Assembly: GCA_949287305.1 (NCBI GenBank)
Contig: CASEFX010000015.1
Span: forward strand, 16,543-80,542
Source of the DNA: an uncultured Sutterella sp.
GTDB taxonomy: Bacteria; Pseudomonadota; Gammaproteobacteria; Burkholderiales; Burkholderiaceae_F
Length of the DNA stretch: 64,000 nucleotides
Direction: 5' to 3'
Below, in pieces: positions 1 through 8,062 of this stretch. The notes under the pieces were generated by a model. It was not told where the DNA came from. It did not search any database and saw only the letters and a list, made by a program, of their open reading frames with translations. The position numbers were made by a program, and so were the translations under genes. How positions within the stretch are numbered: position 1 is the first letter of the stretch; each line of letters starts with the position of its first letter.

Positions 1-1479
1 GGCGCGACGGCGCTCACGGCAGAGGCCGCCTGCAGGGACCCGATGCCCGCGAAGTTCGACGAAATGCACGACGTCCTCGTCGTGGGTTCGGGCTTTGCGG
101 GACTTTCTGCGGCGCTCTCCGCCAAGCTCGCGGGCGCGGACGTTCTGGTCGTCGAAAAGATGGCCTTCATCGGCGGCAACAGCTCGCTTTCGGGCGGCAT
201 GATCGCCGTCCCGAATTCGTCGGTGCAGCACGATCAGGGGATCACGGACAAGCCCGAAGCGCTCGAAGCCGACATGATGCGGATCGGCCAGGGTCTCGGC
301 AATCCCGATCACATCCGTTTCCTCTGCGAAGACGCGGCCGACACGTTTGAGTGGACGCGCAAGGAAATGGGCGTCAAGTGGCAGACGAACCTGACCGGAA
401 AGGGCGGCCATTCGGCGCTTCGCTGCATGATCACCGAGGAAGGGACGGGCCAGGGGATCATCAAGCCCGCGGTCGAGCGCCTCAAGAAGCTCGGGGTCGA
501 AATCCGCCGCCGCACGATTCTCGACACCATCATCCGCGATGCGGACGGGCGCGTGAAGGGGATCGTGGTGCGCGAAGGCTATGAATTCGGCAAGCCCGAC
601 TCCGGCAAGCGCCGCACGATCGGTGCGCGCCGCGGCGTGGTGCTCGCCTTCGGGGGCTTCTGCGCTGACGTGAACTACCGCCGCCGTTTGGATCCGAAGT
701 TGGGCTCTCAGTACAAGACGACGAATCAGCCGGGCGCGACGTCGGAAGGTTGGCGTGAAGCGAGCCGCATCGGCGCGAACATCATTCAGGCCGACTGGAT
801 TCAGTGCCTCCCCAACTGCTCGCCCGTGGAAGAAGGCATGGGGATCGCTTCGCACTTCGCGTCGATTTCGGGAGCGCTCTTCGGGATCTACGTCTCGAGT
901 CTCGACGGGAAGCGCTTCGTCAACGAATTCGGCGACCGCAAGGTTCTGACCGACAGCTTCCTCACCGTCATCAACAAGGGCGGGAAGGCCCTTTCGATTG
1001 CCGACTCCGACGGCGTCGCGCACCTCGAAAAACTCCGTCCGGGCGCCTTGGAGAAGATGCTCGCCGCGGGGAGCGTCAAGAAGTACGCCGACGCCGACGC
1101 GCTCGCCAAGGCCTACGGCTTTGACGGCAAGGTCCTTCGCTCGGAAATCGCGCGCTACAACGAACTCTTGAAGAAGGGGCGCGACGAAGACTTCGGGCGT
1201 CCTTTCGACAAGGAAGCCAAGCCCATGAACGACGGCCCCTACTACGTCTCCGAAATGGAACCCAAGATCCATCATGCGATGGGCGGCATGGCGACGAAGG
1301 TCGACACGTCGGTCGAAGACGTGATGACGGACCGTCCGATTCCGGGGCTCTTCGCCGCGGGCGAATGCGTGGGCGGCATCCACGGTGCCGTGCGCATCGG
1401 AGCCTGCGCGGTGCTCGACTGTCTCGTGAACGGCCGCAAGGCGGGCGCCATGGCGGCGGCGCAGAAGGCCTGGGCTTGA
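1..1479 (+). CDS. FAD-dependent fumarate reductase/flavocytochrome c-type flavoprotein (5' partial)
   Basis: The frame is open from the first base of the window and reads through a stretch that looks like the end of an export signal before the first ATG at 43, so the true start is upstream and the gene is 5'-truncated by the window edge. The FAD-binding dinucleotide motif (VVGSGFAGLSAA) follows at once. Counting from the ATG at 43, an Arg at about 299 (RFVNEFGDRK), a His pair at about 410 (HHAMGG) and an Arg at about 451 (VRIG) match the catalytic Arg/His/Arg positions of soluble fumarate reductases. The family reduces C=C bonds of unsaturated carboxylates in the periplasm; the substrate is not known here. 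There is no heme domain, so a separate electron donor is needed. It most resembles the flavoprotein at 8063. Family is certain, substrate is not. Confidence 0.9.
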   Translation, partial: GATALTAEAACRDPMPAKFDEMHDVLVVGSGFAGLSAALSAKLAGADVLVVEKMAFIGGNSSLSGGMIAVPNSSVQHDQGITDKPEALEADMMRIGQGLGNPDHIRFLCEDAADTFEWTRKEMGVKWQTNLTGKGGHSALRCMITEEGTGQGIIKPAVERLKKLGVEIRRRTILDTIIRDADGRVKGIVVREGYEFGKPDSGKRRTIGARRGVVLAFGGFCADVNYRRRLDPKLGSQYKTTNQPGATSEGWREASRIGANIIQADWIQCLPNCSPVEEGMGIASHFASISGALFGIYVSSLDGKRFVNEFGDRKVLTDSFLTVINKGGKALSIADSDGVAHLEKLRPGALEKMLAAGSVKKYADADALAKAYGFDGKVLRSEIARYNELLKKGRDEDFGRPFDKEAKPMNDGPYYVSEMEPKIHHAMGGMATKVDTSVEDVMTDRPIPGLFAAGECVGGIHGAVRIGACAVLDCLVNGRKAGAMAAAQKAWA

Positions 1480-1500
1480 TCGGGTCTCGTTGAGACACGT

Positions 1501-1536
1501 GGAGCGCTCGTCCGGAGGGGCGGGCGCTCCCTTTTT
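1501..1536 (+). terminator. Rho-independent terminator after the first flavoprotein
   Basis: A GGAGCGC/GCGCTCC stem (1501-1507 with 1524-1530) is followed by C and five T on the + strand, 22 bases after the stop codon. Confidence 0.8.
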
Positions 1537-1572
1537 GTCGCCGCGGACGGGCGGCGGAATTCTTCCTGTCGG

Positions 1573-3048
1573 TCAGCGAACCAACCGATAGCGCTGTTTC
1601 GGGCTTCTCGGCCGCTCGAGCGGAACGATTCGCCCTTCCTCGACCAGCTCGCGGACGTATTTGGAGACGGTGGCGCGCGAGAGTCCCGATCGGGCCACGA
1701 GTTCGGCGACGGAGAGATCCTTTCCCTCGGAGAGCGCCGCCAGGATCCCTTCGGCGGGATTTTCCCAGCGTTCCGTATTTTTCTTCGAGCCGACGACGTC
1801 TCTCTTTTCGAAGGTCACGCGGAAAAAGGTGAGGGTGCTTTCGATTTTCGGAGGCGGCATGCCCAAATCGTCGAGCGACGCCCGGATCGTAAAGAATCCG
1901 TTTCCTTTGTTCTTCACGACGCAGTCCTCTCCGCAAGGCGTGTAGGAGAGAAGACGCGAGAGGATTTCGTTTCTCGTTGACTGAACGCCTTCCTTTCCGA
2001 GGGATTCGACGGTTGCGGCGCCGTAAAGCCCCCCGGGGCTCAGCACCTCGAGCCGGTCGGAATAGAGATTCACCTGAACGTGCGTGCCGCGTCCCGCGGG
2101 CGAATAGTCGCGGTGCTGCAGGGCGTTCACGATCGCTTCGCGGACTGCGGCGATCGGGTATTCCGGAATCTCGCGGCGCAGTCCGTCTTCACCGATGACA
2201 CCCGCCCGGCTCATGTGCCGTTCGACGAGTTCGAGCGCTTCCGAGAGGATGTCCGGGATGGGACCGATCAGCTCCTTGGAGTCGATGTAGCGAAGCCCCG
2301 TTTTCGGGTCCGCCGTCTTGGTCGTGCCCGGAAACACCGTGAAGACGACTTCGAGGCGGGGAAAGAGTCGCTGCGAAAAAATCCCGGCGGCGAGAAGCCC
2401 GGCCAACGTGGGTCGCAGGACGCCCTCGATCCTTTTGACGGCGCCCAACTGGATCAGCACCGTTTCGTCCGAAAGCCCTCCGAAGACGCGCGGAGAAAGT
2501 CGACGGACCCGCGAGAGAATGCCTTGGAGGATCTCGGGATGGAGGTCCTCCATCGACGATTCGGGCACTGTCTGGGCATCGAACCGGGGTTGTCGTCCGA
2601 ATTCCAGGAGACGGTCGACTTCGTAGGGCGTGAGATGGCGGTCTCCGTCGCCCGTCCGGACGAAGGAGCCCTCGTAGCGCCCGCGGGCGGTGATGAAGCT
2701 GGGCTTCAGATGCCGGGCCGTTTCGGGTACGCGCGCCACCACGAGAAAGGCGTTTTCGAAGGCGACCTTCTCGATTTCCATGCGCACGACGGGCGTGAGT
2801 TCGTCGCCCGCGATCTGCATCTTCGAGTAGGTCGCCTCCGCGTCGAAGCCTTCCGCGGGCGTGAAGCCGTTTCGCTCGGAGAGTCCCAGAATGATCATCC
2901 CGCCGTGGAGGTTCGCGAAGGCGGAAATCGTTTCGGGAAGGCTTCTGGGAAGGTCAAGAACCGACTCCTTCACTTCCCAGGCCTGGGTGTCGCTTCCCAC
3001 TTTTCTCATGCGGCGGATGGCGTCGATCACTTCCCGATCGGTAAACAT
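1573..3048 (-). CDS. AlbA_2 (Schlafen-type) / HATPase_c_4 transcriptional regulator or ATP-binding protein
   Basis: The 491-residue protein has the layout of RecG-like/Schlafen AlbA_2 regulators. An AlbA_2 domain lies at about 10-130, including a WEVKESVLDLPRSLPETI-type start and a GGMIILGL strand. A GHKL-type ATPase core lies at about 290-400, with REAIVNALQHRDYS as the N-box and GNGF as a glycine-rich motif. A C-terminal winged helix (LSVAELVARSGLSRATVSKYVREL) follows. The ATG at 3048 is preferred because GAGGAG lies 7 bases upstream; the open frame continues further 5' but has no better signal. Family members are DNA-binding regulators, often in accessory or defence regions; the target here is unknown. 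It is transcribed away from the flavoprotein at 3647 and shares a roughly 600-bp divergent region with it. Confidence 0.75.
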   Translation of the reverse strand: MFTDREVIDAIRRMRKVGSDTQAWEVKESVLDLPRSLPETISAFANLHGGMIILGLSERNGFTPAEGFDAEATYSKMQIAGDELTPVVRMEIEKVAFENAFLVVARVPETARHLKPSFITARGRYEGSFVRTGDGDRHLTPYEVDRLLEFGRQPRFDAQTVPESSMEDLHPEILQGILSRVRRLSPRVFGGLSDETVLIQLGAVKRIEGVLRPTLAGLLAAGIFSQRLFPRLEVVFTVFPGTTKTADPKTGLRYIDSKELIGPIPDILSEALELVERHMSRAGVIGEDGLRREIPEYPIAAVREAIVNALQHRDYSPAGRGTHVQVNLYSDRLEVLSPGGLYGAATVESLGKEGVQSTRNEILSRLLSYTPCGEDCVVKNKGNGFFTIRASLDDLGMPPPKIESTLTFFRVTFEKRDVVGSKKNTERWENPAEGILAALSEGKDLSVAELVARSGLSRATVSKYVRELVEEGRIVPLERPRSPKQRYRLVR

Positions 3049-3399
3049 GAGTGCTCCTCGGTTTTTCGTCGGACTGACGGATTCTTTTCGAAAATGCAGG
3101 CGCAACGCACACCTGCAGGCAGTTTGAGTGTACGGCCGGGCCGTCCTCACGACAAGTCGTGTTGATTCCGAATTCCTTGCGGTTCAATGGGGTTTTGTTT
3201 GTAAGAGGAGCGCCTTGCGTCGCGGAAGTATCCTTCGACTGTCTTCCGAGTACAGTGGTTGGACAGTGAGTGTCTCGCGGGTAAGGGCCGGCCGGAGAGT
3301 CGGGCGGTGAGAAGGCTGGCCGGCCGCTTCGTCGAGCGTTCGCCTTTCGCAGCGGGCGAAGGGACGGGGCGCGGATTCGGGAGCTCCGGCAAAACGGTG

Positions 3400-3458
3400 G
3401 AACGTAATCCACTGGAACGTACTCCACTGGATCGTAGTCCACTGGATCGTGATCCACC
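3400..3458. repeat. Four 15-bp tandem repeats
   Basis: Four imperfect copies of a 15-bp unit (type AACGTAATCCACTGG) lie head to tail. The period is a multiple of three, so pentapeptide repeats appear in several frames on both strands, but no convincing gene contains them. Confidence 0.8.
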
Positions 3459-3574
3459 AAAACGCAAGCCCGTGACGGAAAGCCCGGCTTTGCCGCTCCT
3501 CCCCCTGCCGTACGCCCTCGGGAGGAACCCGCATCTGTCCGAAGAATCACGCGGCTTGCTGATCCCTGCTAAAT

Positions 3575-3584
3575 TGCCTAGGCA
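3575..3584. promoter_or_regulatory. Possible operator palindrome TGCCTAGGCA
   Basis: A perfect 10-bp palindrome lies about 62 bases before the ATG of the flavoprotein at 3647 and is preceded by AAAT. The layout resembles the palindromic site before the flavoprotein at 8063, but the sequence differs. The functional role is a guess. Confidence 0.3.
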
Positions 3585-3646
3585 GGCCCCCGGGAAAGAA
3601 TCCCTCCGTTGCAATGCATTTCAGTCCGAAAAGGAGGGACATTTCC

Positions 3647-5233
3647 ATGACGGCAACGATTTCGAAACGAAACTTCCTCAAGTTTGCGATGGGTTCGGGT
3701 CTTGCACTCGGAAGCTGCGCCTCGGCGGTGGCCCGCGTCGCGACCGACGACATGAAGTGGGACAAGACGACCGACGTGCTCGTCCTCGGCTTCGGCGGCG
3801 CCGGTGCGGCGGCCGCAATCGAAGCGAAGAAGAAGGGCGCGGACGTCCTGATTCTCGAAAAGATGCCCCAGCCCGGCGGCAACACCGCCGTGAGCGCGGG
3901 CGGCTTCATGTGCCCGGACGACGAGGCGAAGGCCTATGAATACCTGAAGGGCACCTACACCTATTCGCACGCCGAAATGGACGAGGCGCTCCTTCGCACC
4001 TTCTGCCGCGAAGTGATGGACCTCAAAAACTTCGTCACGGGCCTCGCCGACAACGTGAAGCTCTTTGTCTACGGCTATGCGGGCTTCAAGAACCTTCCCG
4101 GTCAGGAAGTCATCAAGCGCTACCGCGTGCGCGGCCAGAAGGGCGGCCCCAAGAAGGGTGCGGGCGACTGCCTCTTTGACGTCCTCAAGGGCGCCGTGGA
4201 AAAGGCGGGCGTCGAATATATGACGGAAACCCCTGTGGTCGAAATGATCCGCAAGGGCGACATGGTCGTGGGCGTCGTCGCGAAGCACAAGGGGAAGGAA
4301 ATCACGGTCCGCGCCCGCCGCGCGGTCGTGCTCGCCACGGGCGGCTTCGAATTCGACCAAGAAAGTTTGATGAACTTCACCATGGGCACGGGCATCGGCG
4401 CGCTCGGCAACCCCGGCAACACCGGCGACGGTCTGCGTCTTGCGCAGTCCATGGGCGCGAAGCTCTGGCACATGAACGCCTACTCCGCCGGGTTGGACGT
4501 TCGTTATCCCGGCTACTCGACGAACGTCGGCGCTTCGATCAAGGGCGCGGGCTACATCTGGGTTGATCAGGACGGCCGCCGCTTTGCGAACGAATTGACC
4601 GACGGCCACTGCCAGATGTACGTCGCAAGCCAAATCGACGCCGTCAATCACCGCTATCCGCGCATTCCCTGCTACCTCGTCTTCGACCACGCGACCCTTC
4701 GCATGGGGCCGCTCGGGAGCAGCCTCGGTTCGGGCTGGGCCATCAACCGCGAACACCACACCTGGTCGAAGGACTGCGAAAAGGAAATCGAAATGGGGCT
4801 CGTGAAGAAGGCCGACACAATCGCCGATCTCGCCCGGGCGATCAAGGTTCCGGCCGAAGAGCTCGAAGCGACGTTGAAGCGCTGGAACGAAGACATCCGC
4901 GCCGGGAAGGACACGCTCTTCGGGCGTCCCGTGAAGAAGGCCGCGAAGTCCTACGCCTTTGACGCGCCGCTCGTGTCCGCTCCGATCGAACAGGGTCCGT
5001 ACTATGCGCTCGAACTTTGGCCGACGCTAGTCAACACGCAGGGCGGTCCGCGCCGCGACGAAAAGGCCAGGATCGTGAACGCCCTCGGAAAGACGATTCC
5101 GCGTCTCTACGGCGCTGGCGAACTCGGCTCCATGTGGGGCCCGATCTATCAGGGCGCCTGCAACAACGCCGAAGCCCTGGTCTTCGGGCGCATCGCCGGC
5201 CGCAACGCCGCCGACGAAAAGCCCTGGTGCTGA
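3647..5233 (+). CDS. Tat-exported FAD-binding flavoprotein of the fumarate reductase/3-oxosteroid dehydrogenase superfamily
   Basis: The start at 3647 is chosen because AAGGAGGG lies 10 bases upstream; an earlier in-frame ATG at 3614 has no such site. The 528-residue product opens with a twin-arginine-like leader (SKRNFLKF, with a KR pair) and then a VLGFGGAGAAAA dinucleotide-binding motif near 50. After GRRFANE it has DGHCQM where canonical reductases have an active-site Arg, and WPTLVNTQGG where they have a catalytic His. The canonical fumarate reductase triad is therefore absent. It resembles the protein at 60769 more than the other copies in the window. It is probably a periplasmic flavin oxidoreductase with a non-carboxylate or unusual substrate. 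Family is certain; reaction is unknown. Confidence 0.85.
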   Translation: MTATISKRNFLKFAMGSGLALGSCASAVARVATDDMKWDKTTDVLVLGFGGAGAAAAIEAKKKGADVLILEKMPQPGGNTAVSAGGFMCPDDEAKAYEYLKGTYTYSHAEMDEALLRTFCREVMDLKNFVTGLADNVKLFVYGYAGFKNLPGQEVIKRYRVRGQKGGPKKGAGDCLFDVLKGAVEKAGVEYMTETPVVEMIRKGDMVVGVVAKHKGKEITVRARRAVVLATGGFEFDQESLMNFTMGTGIGALGNPGNTGDGLRLAQSMGAKLWHMNAYSAGLDVRYPGYSTNVGASIKGAGYIWVDQDGRRFANELTDGHCQMYVASQIDAVNHRYPRIPCYLVFDHATLRMGPLGSSLGSGWAINREHHTWSKDCEKEIEMGLVKKADTIADLARAIKVPAEELEATLKRWNEDIRAGKDTLFGRPVKKAAKSYAFDAPLVSAPIEQGPYYALELWPTLVNTQGGPRRDEKARIVNALGKTIPRLYGAGELGSMWGPIYQGACNNAEALVFGRIAGRNAADEKPWC

Positions 5234-5294
5234 GAATCGGGTTTGATCGGCAAATGAGGTCGCTCGGGGCGGTTGAGGCCGCCCGGGCGACGGG

Positions 5295-5406
5295 GACGCC
5301 TCCGTGCCGTTGGTGCGGGGGCGTTCGCGTAATATCAACTGAAAAGAGATTTTTGTTGGTGTTGGCCCCGTAGTATCAACTGAAAAGGCCTTTCAGTTGT
5401 TATTAG
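5295..5406. repeat. Left direct repeat flanking the Fic island
   Basis: This block starts at GACGCCTCCG, runs through GGTGCGGGGGCGTTCGCGTA and includes the first two palindromic units. It recurs at 7616-7726 with scattered differences. The pair brackets the Fic gene and most of the repeat array. Confidence 0.8.
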
Positions 5407-5909
5407 CCTTCTTATTACAACTTGAAGGACATTTGAGTTGGTATAAGACCGTTTGTTGCAACTGAAGAGGGGTTTTAGTTGGTATAAGGCCAGTTATTAC
5501 AACCGAAGAGGGGTTTGAGTTGGAGTAAGGCCTCTTATTGCAACTGAAGAGGGGTTTGAGTTGGTATAAGGCCAGTTATTACAACTGAAGAGGGGTTTGA
5601 GTTGGTGTAAGGCCTCTTATTGCAACTGGAGAGGGGTTTGAGTTGGTATAAAGCCAGTTATTACAACTGAAGAGGGGCTTGAGTTGGAGTAAGGCCAGTT
5701 ATTACAACCGAAGAGGGGTTTGAGTTGGAGTAAGGCCTCTTATTGCAACTGAAGAGGGGTTTGAGTTGGTATAAGGCCAGTTATTACAACTGAAGAGGGG
5801 TTTGAGTTGGTATAAGGTCAGTTATTACAACTGAAGGGGTGTTTGAGTTGGAGTAAGACTAGTTGTTGCAACCGTAGGGGTACTTGGCTTGTTGCTAGCA
5901 CTGAACTGA
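5336..5909. repeat. Array of 14 palindromic units with exact 41-bp period
   Basis: Units of the type CAACTGAAGAGGGGTTTGAG plus TTG start at 5336, 5377, 5418, 5459, 5500, 5541, 5582, 5623, 5664, 5705, 5746, 5787, 5828 and 5869, always 41 bases apart. Each unit has inverted CAACT/AGTTG ends about 23 bases apart, and one copy (5377) is a 9-bp perfect stem with an AGGCC loop. The spacers are themselves repeated (TTATTA, GGCCAG), so this is not a CRISPR array. A period of 41 is not a multiple of three, so it is not a protein repeat. It is close to four helical turns, so all palindromes face roughly the same side of the DNA. Degenerate traces continue to about 5930. Confidence 0.92.
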
Positions 5910-6237
5910 AAGTGGATTTTGGTTGGGAGTGTGGCCTCACGCGATATCCCCCTACTCTCTCCGCAAATTTGAACGGAGCACGGTGCGGACACTTTTTATT
6001 GATCTCCGTCAGGCAGAGTGGGCTGGACAGACGCTTTCGGAGTGCGATGAGACGCATACTCAGCAGACTCTACAGGAGACGGTAGCATCAAATTTAAGGC
6101 GGTTTTAGTTGTTTTATCGATCTAATAACAACTAAAAGGCCTTTTTAGTTGTAATATGGGCTAGATTTTTTGGTTGGTACAAATGCTCGGTCTCTGTCGT
6201 CGTCAGTAGCAACCATTTGTTTATTGAGTTGTAACCT
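5910..6237. other. Unassigned segment between the repeat array and the Fic gene
   Basis: This is less GC-rich than its surroundings. A 61-codon open frame at 5923-6108 shows no recognisable family and was not called. Near its end it contains two more palindromic units (listed separately), and it presumably holds the Fic promoter. Confidence 0.5.
6089..6151. repeat. Two further palindromic units upstream of fic
   Basis: Two 23-bp units end in TTTTAGTTG, at 6089-6111 and 6129-6151. They are 40 bases apart and belong to the same family as the main array. The second is nearly a perfect palindrome built on AAAAGGCCTTTT. Confidence 0.75.
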
Positions 6238-7350
6238 ATGTCGCGTCATCCTTTTGATCTTCCTTTGTTGCCCCTATCCCCTAGCGATCCTCTCCCTTGG
6301 GGGTACTTGGGCTCGATTGAACATCGTTCTCTCGCTGCCTTGTCTAGACTCGATGGAATGATGAGCGCATCCTCAAAAGCCGATCTTTTCTGGCTTACGT
6401 GGTTGATGAAGGAGGCGCAATGTTCAAATGTCATTGAAGGTACTGTCACAACATTTGTCGAAATTGCGGGAGAGAATGCGGGAGTGAGTGCCCCTATCGA
6501 CAGGCGGGATGATATTGCTGAAGTCATGAACTACCGAGCTGCAATGCTTGAGGGGATGACTCAAATTTCCGAAGGCCGGCCGTTGTCTCTTTCTCTTGTC
6601 AAGTATCTTCATGCGGCTCTTTTGACTGGAACTCGAGGTAGAAATAAAACTCCTGGGGAATTTCGAAAAGTTCAAGTTCATATCGGACGACCTTGTGAAT
6701 CGGTTGAAAATGCGCTATATATTCCCCCTGAAGTCTATCGATTGGTGGATCTTTTGGAAAATTGGGAGCGTTTTATAAGGCGAGACGATTTGAACCCGAT
6801 TGTTCAAATTGCTGTAGCTCATGCACAGTTTGAGATGATTCATCCTTTTCTTGATGGAAATGGGCGAATGGGGAGGCTGATTATAACGCTGTTTTTGGCC
6901 AACAAAAACCTGATCCATAAACCTTGTTTGTATATGAGTTCGTATCTTCAGAGTCATAGGGTAGATTATTATGATGCATTGGGAGATATCTCGAAACGAG
7001 GTGATTGGACGAAGTGGCTTTTGTTTTTCCTGGAGGGGGTGGAAGCACACTGCGGGAGTAACATAGAACTTCTGAATGAAATGACAAATCTTTATGAGGT
7101 TTCTAAGAGAAAGTTCTCAGAGGCGACGAATTCGTCGATTGTTATAGATATATTAGACTACGTTTTCGCGAATCCTGTTTTTACAGTTCCCGCTTTGATG
7201 AAACAGGTTAATCCTCGCCTGACACATCAAGGTGTGGTCTCAGTTATAAAAAAGCTGGAGAAGGCAGGTCTCGTTGAAGAGATGCAAAAAGGGCGAGGAA
7301 AGAGACCTAATACTTATCAATTCCCGCCTCTTATTAGACTGCTTTTGTGA
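6238..7350 (+). CDS. Class II Fic-domain protein adenylyltransferase
   Basis: The 370-residue protein has the Fic active-site motif HPFLDGNGRMGR starting at His202, complete in all positions (HPFx[D/E]GNGRxxR). This predicts transfer of AMP from ATP to hydroxyl side chains of target proteins. An N-terminal inhibitory helix motif SNVIEG (Ser63 to Gly68) fits the [S/T]xxxE[G/N] pattern and marks it as a class II, self-inhibited enzyme like SoFic. The C-terminal 90 residues look like a winged helix (ALMKQVNPRLTHQGVVSVIKKL). Its A+T content and codon use differ sharply from the neighbours, which suggests acquisition. It lies alone between palindromic repeat arrays and direct repeats, with no antitoxin gene seen. 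The start at 6238 lacks a strong Shine-Dalgarno site, and a start at 6358 or 6361 is possible but would shorten the N-terminal region. Confidence 0.92.
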   Translation: MSRHPFDLPLLPLSPSDPLPWGYLGSIEHRSLAALSRLDGMMSASSKADLFWLTWLMKEAQCSNVIEGTVTTFVEIAGENAGVSAPIDRRDDIAEVMNYRAAMLEGMTQISEGRPLSLSLVKYLHAALLTGTRGRNKTPGEFRKVQVHIGRPCESVENALYIPPEVYRLVDLLENWERFIRRDDLNPIVQIAVAHAQFEMIHPFLDGNGRMGRLIITLFLANKNLIHKPCLYMSSYLQSHRVDYYDALGDISKRGDWTKWLLFFLEGVEAHCGSNIELLNEMTNLYEVSKRKFSEATNSSIVIDILDYVFANPVFTVPALMKQVNPRLTHQGVVSVIKKLEKAGLVEEMQKGRGKRPNTYQFPPLIRLLL

Positions 7351-7615
7351 TTGAATGTTTGTTTTTCTGTTTTTTTTAGGTTGGGAGTGAACAAAACTTA
7401 GTGTCTCTCTGAGCTCGGGAGATGGACACTAACTCTGCTTCACACCATAGTCAGGGGGGCAGTGTCAAGCACCGTTCGGTGCGTTTCCTCGCATGGCTTC
7501 GTCATTCCCGACATTGCACGAGCGTTTTACACAGCCACAGAAGCGTAGGTTTCCGTTCTCCTCGGCATTTGAACGACTAAGCGTTGCAAAGGATACGGCG
7601 CGTACTGACGATGAA
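7351..7615. other. AT-rich tail after fic with a hairpin
   Basis: A T-rich run lies just after the stop codon, and a hairpin with AGTGTC/GACACT ends lies at 7400-7430. The first could end fic transcription. No gene was seen. Confidence 0.5.
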
Positions 7616-7726
7616 GACGCCTCCGCGCTTTCGGTGCGGGGGCGTTCGCGTAATACCAACTGCAGAGGGGTTTTGTTGGTATTGGCTCCGTAGTATCAAC
7701 TGAAAAGGCCTTTTAGTTGGTATTAG
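7616..7726. repeat. Right direct repeat flanking the Fic island
   Basis: This is the second copy of the block at 5295-5406. It shares GACGCCTCCG, GGTGCGGGGGCGTTCGCGTA and the first two palindromic units. One base is missing relative to the left copy in the first unit. Confidence 0.8.
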
Positions 7727-7857
7727 CTGCTAATAACAACTGAAGCAGGGTTTGATTTGCTGTTAGTTCGTAGATACAACTGAAAGGGCCATTCAGTTGT
7801 AGTTAGCCCGCATATTACAACTCGAAGGCTGTTTTCGTTGTTGTTAGGGAATGGTTG
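7657..7857. repeat. Second array of five palindromic units
   Basis: Units begin at 7657, 7697, 7737, 7777 and 7818, with 40- or 41-base spacing. They are the same family as the array at 5336 but more diverged (for example TGAAAGGGCCATTCAGTTG). Confidence 0.88.
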
Positions 7858-7998
7858 GTGGACAGAGAATGAGGGCGCCCGCGATGGTCGAGACTGGCCG
7901 GCGGGACGTTCTTTGGAGAAAGGAGGAGCCACCGCCGGCAAAAACCGCGTGGCTGAAGAGATGTGCCTCAAGTCTTGTCGCACCTCTTTGCGTTCGGT

Positions 7999-8014
7999 CA
8001 AATTACGCGCGTAA
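7999..8014. promoter_or_regulatory. Shared palindromic site CAAATTACGCGCGTAA before a flavoreductase gene
   Basis: A perfect 12-bp palindrome TTACGCGCGTAA (8003-8014), preceded by CAAA, ends 48 bases before the ATG at 8063. The identical 16-mer, in the same orientation relative to its gene, stands before the porin at 11366-11381. It is probably a binding site for a common regulator. Confidence 0.6.
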
Positions 8015-8062
8015 AGATCGGCTCGACAATGAAATGTTCTTTGACCAACCAAGGAGAGAAAC

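Larger units (their letters stand above)
3049..3646. other. Divergent intergenic region, no gene seen
   Basis: This 598-bp stretch lies between the AlbA_2-type gene and the flavoprotein at 3647. It holds the 15-bp tandem repeat listed separately and a small palindrome near 3580. Open frames in it are low quality and consist partly of the repeat, so none was called. Confidence 0.6.

Noticed and set aside
3147..3614. Pentapeptide-repeat protein genes in the 3150-3620 region
   Set aside because: The repeat is only four units of 15 bases, appears in several frames on both strands, and no frame has a ribosome binding site or a recognisable domain.
5336..5909. CRISPR array
   Set aside because: The spacers between repeats are themselves nearly identical, the units are palindromic with a 41-bp period, and no cas gene is near.
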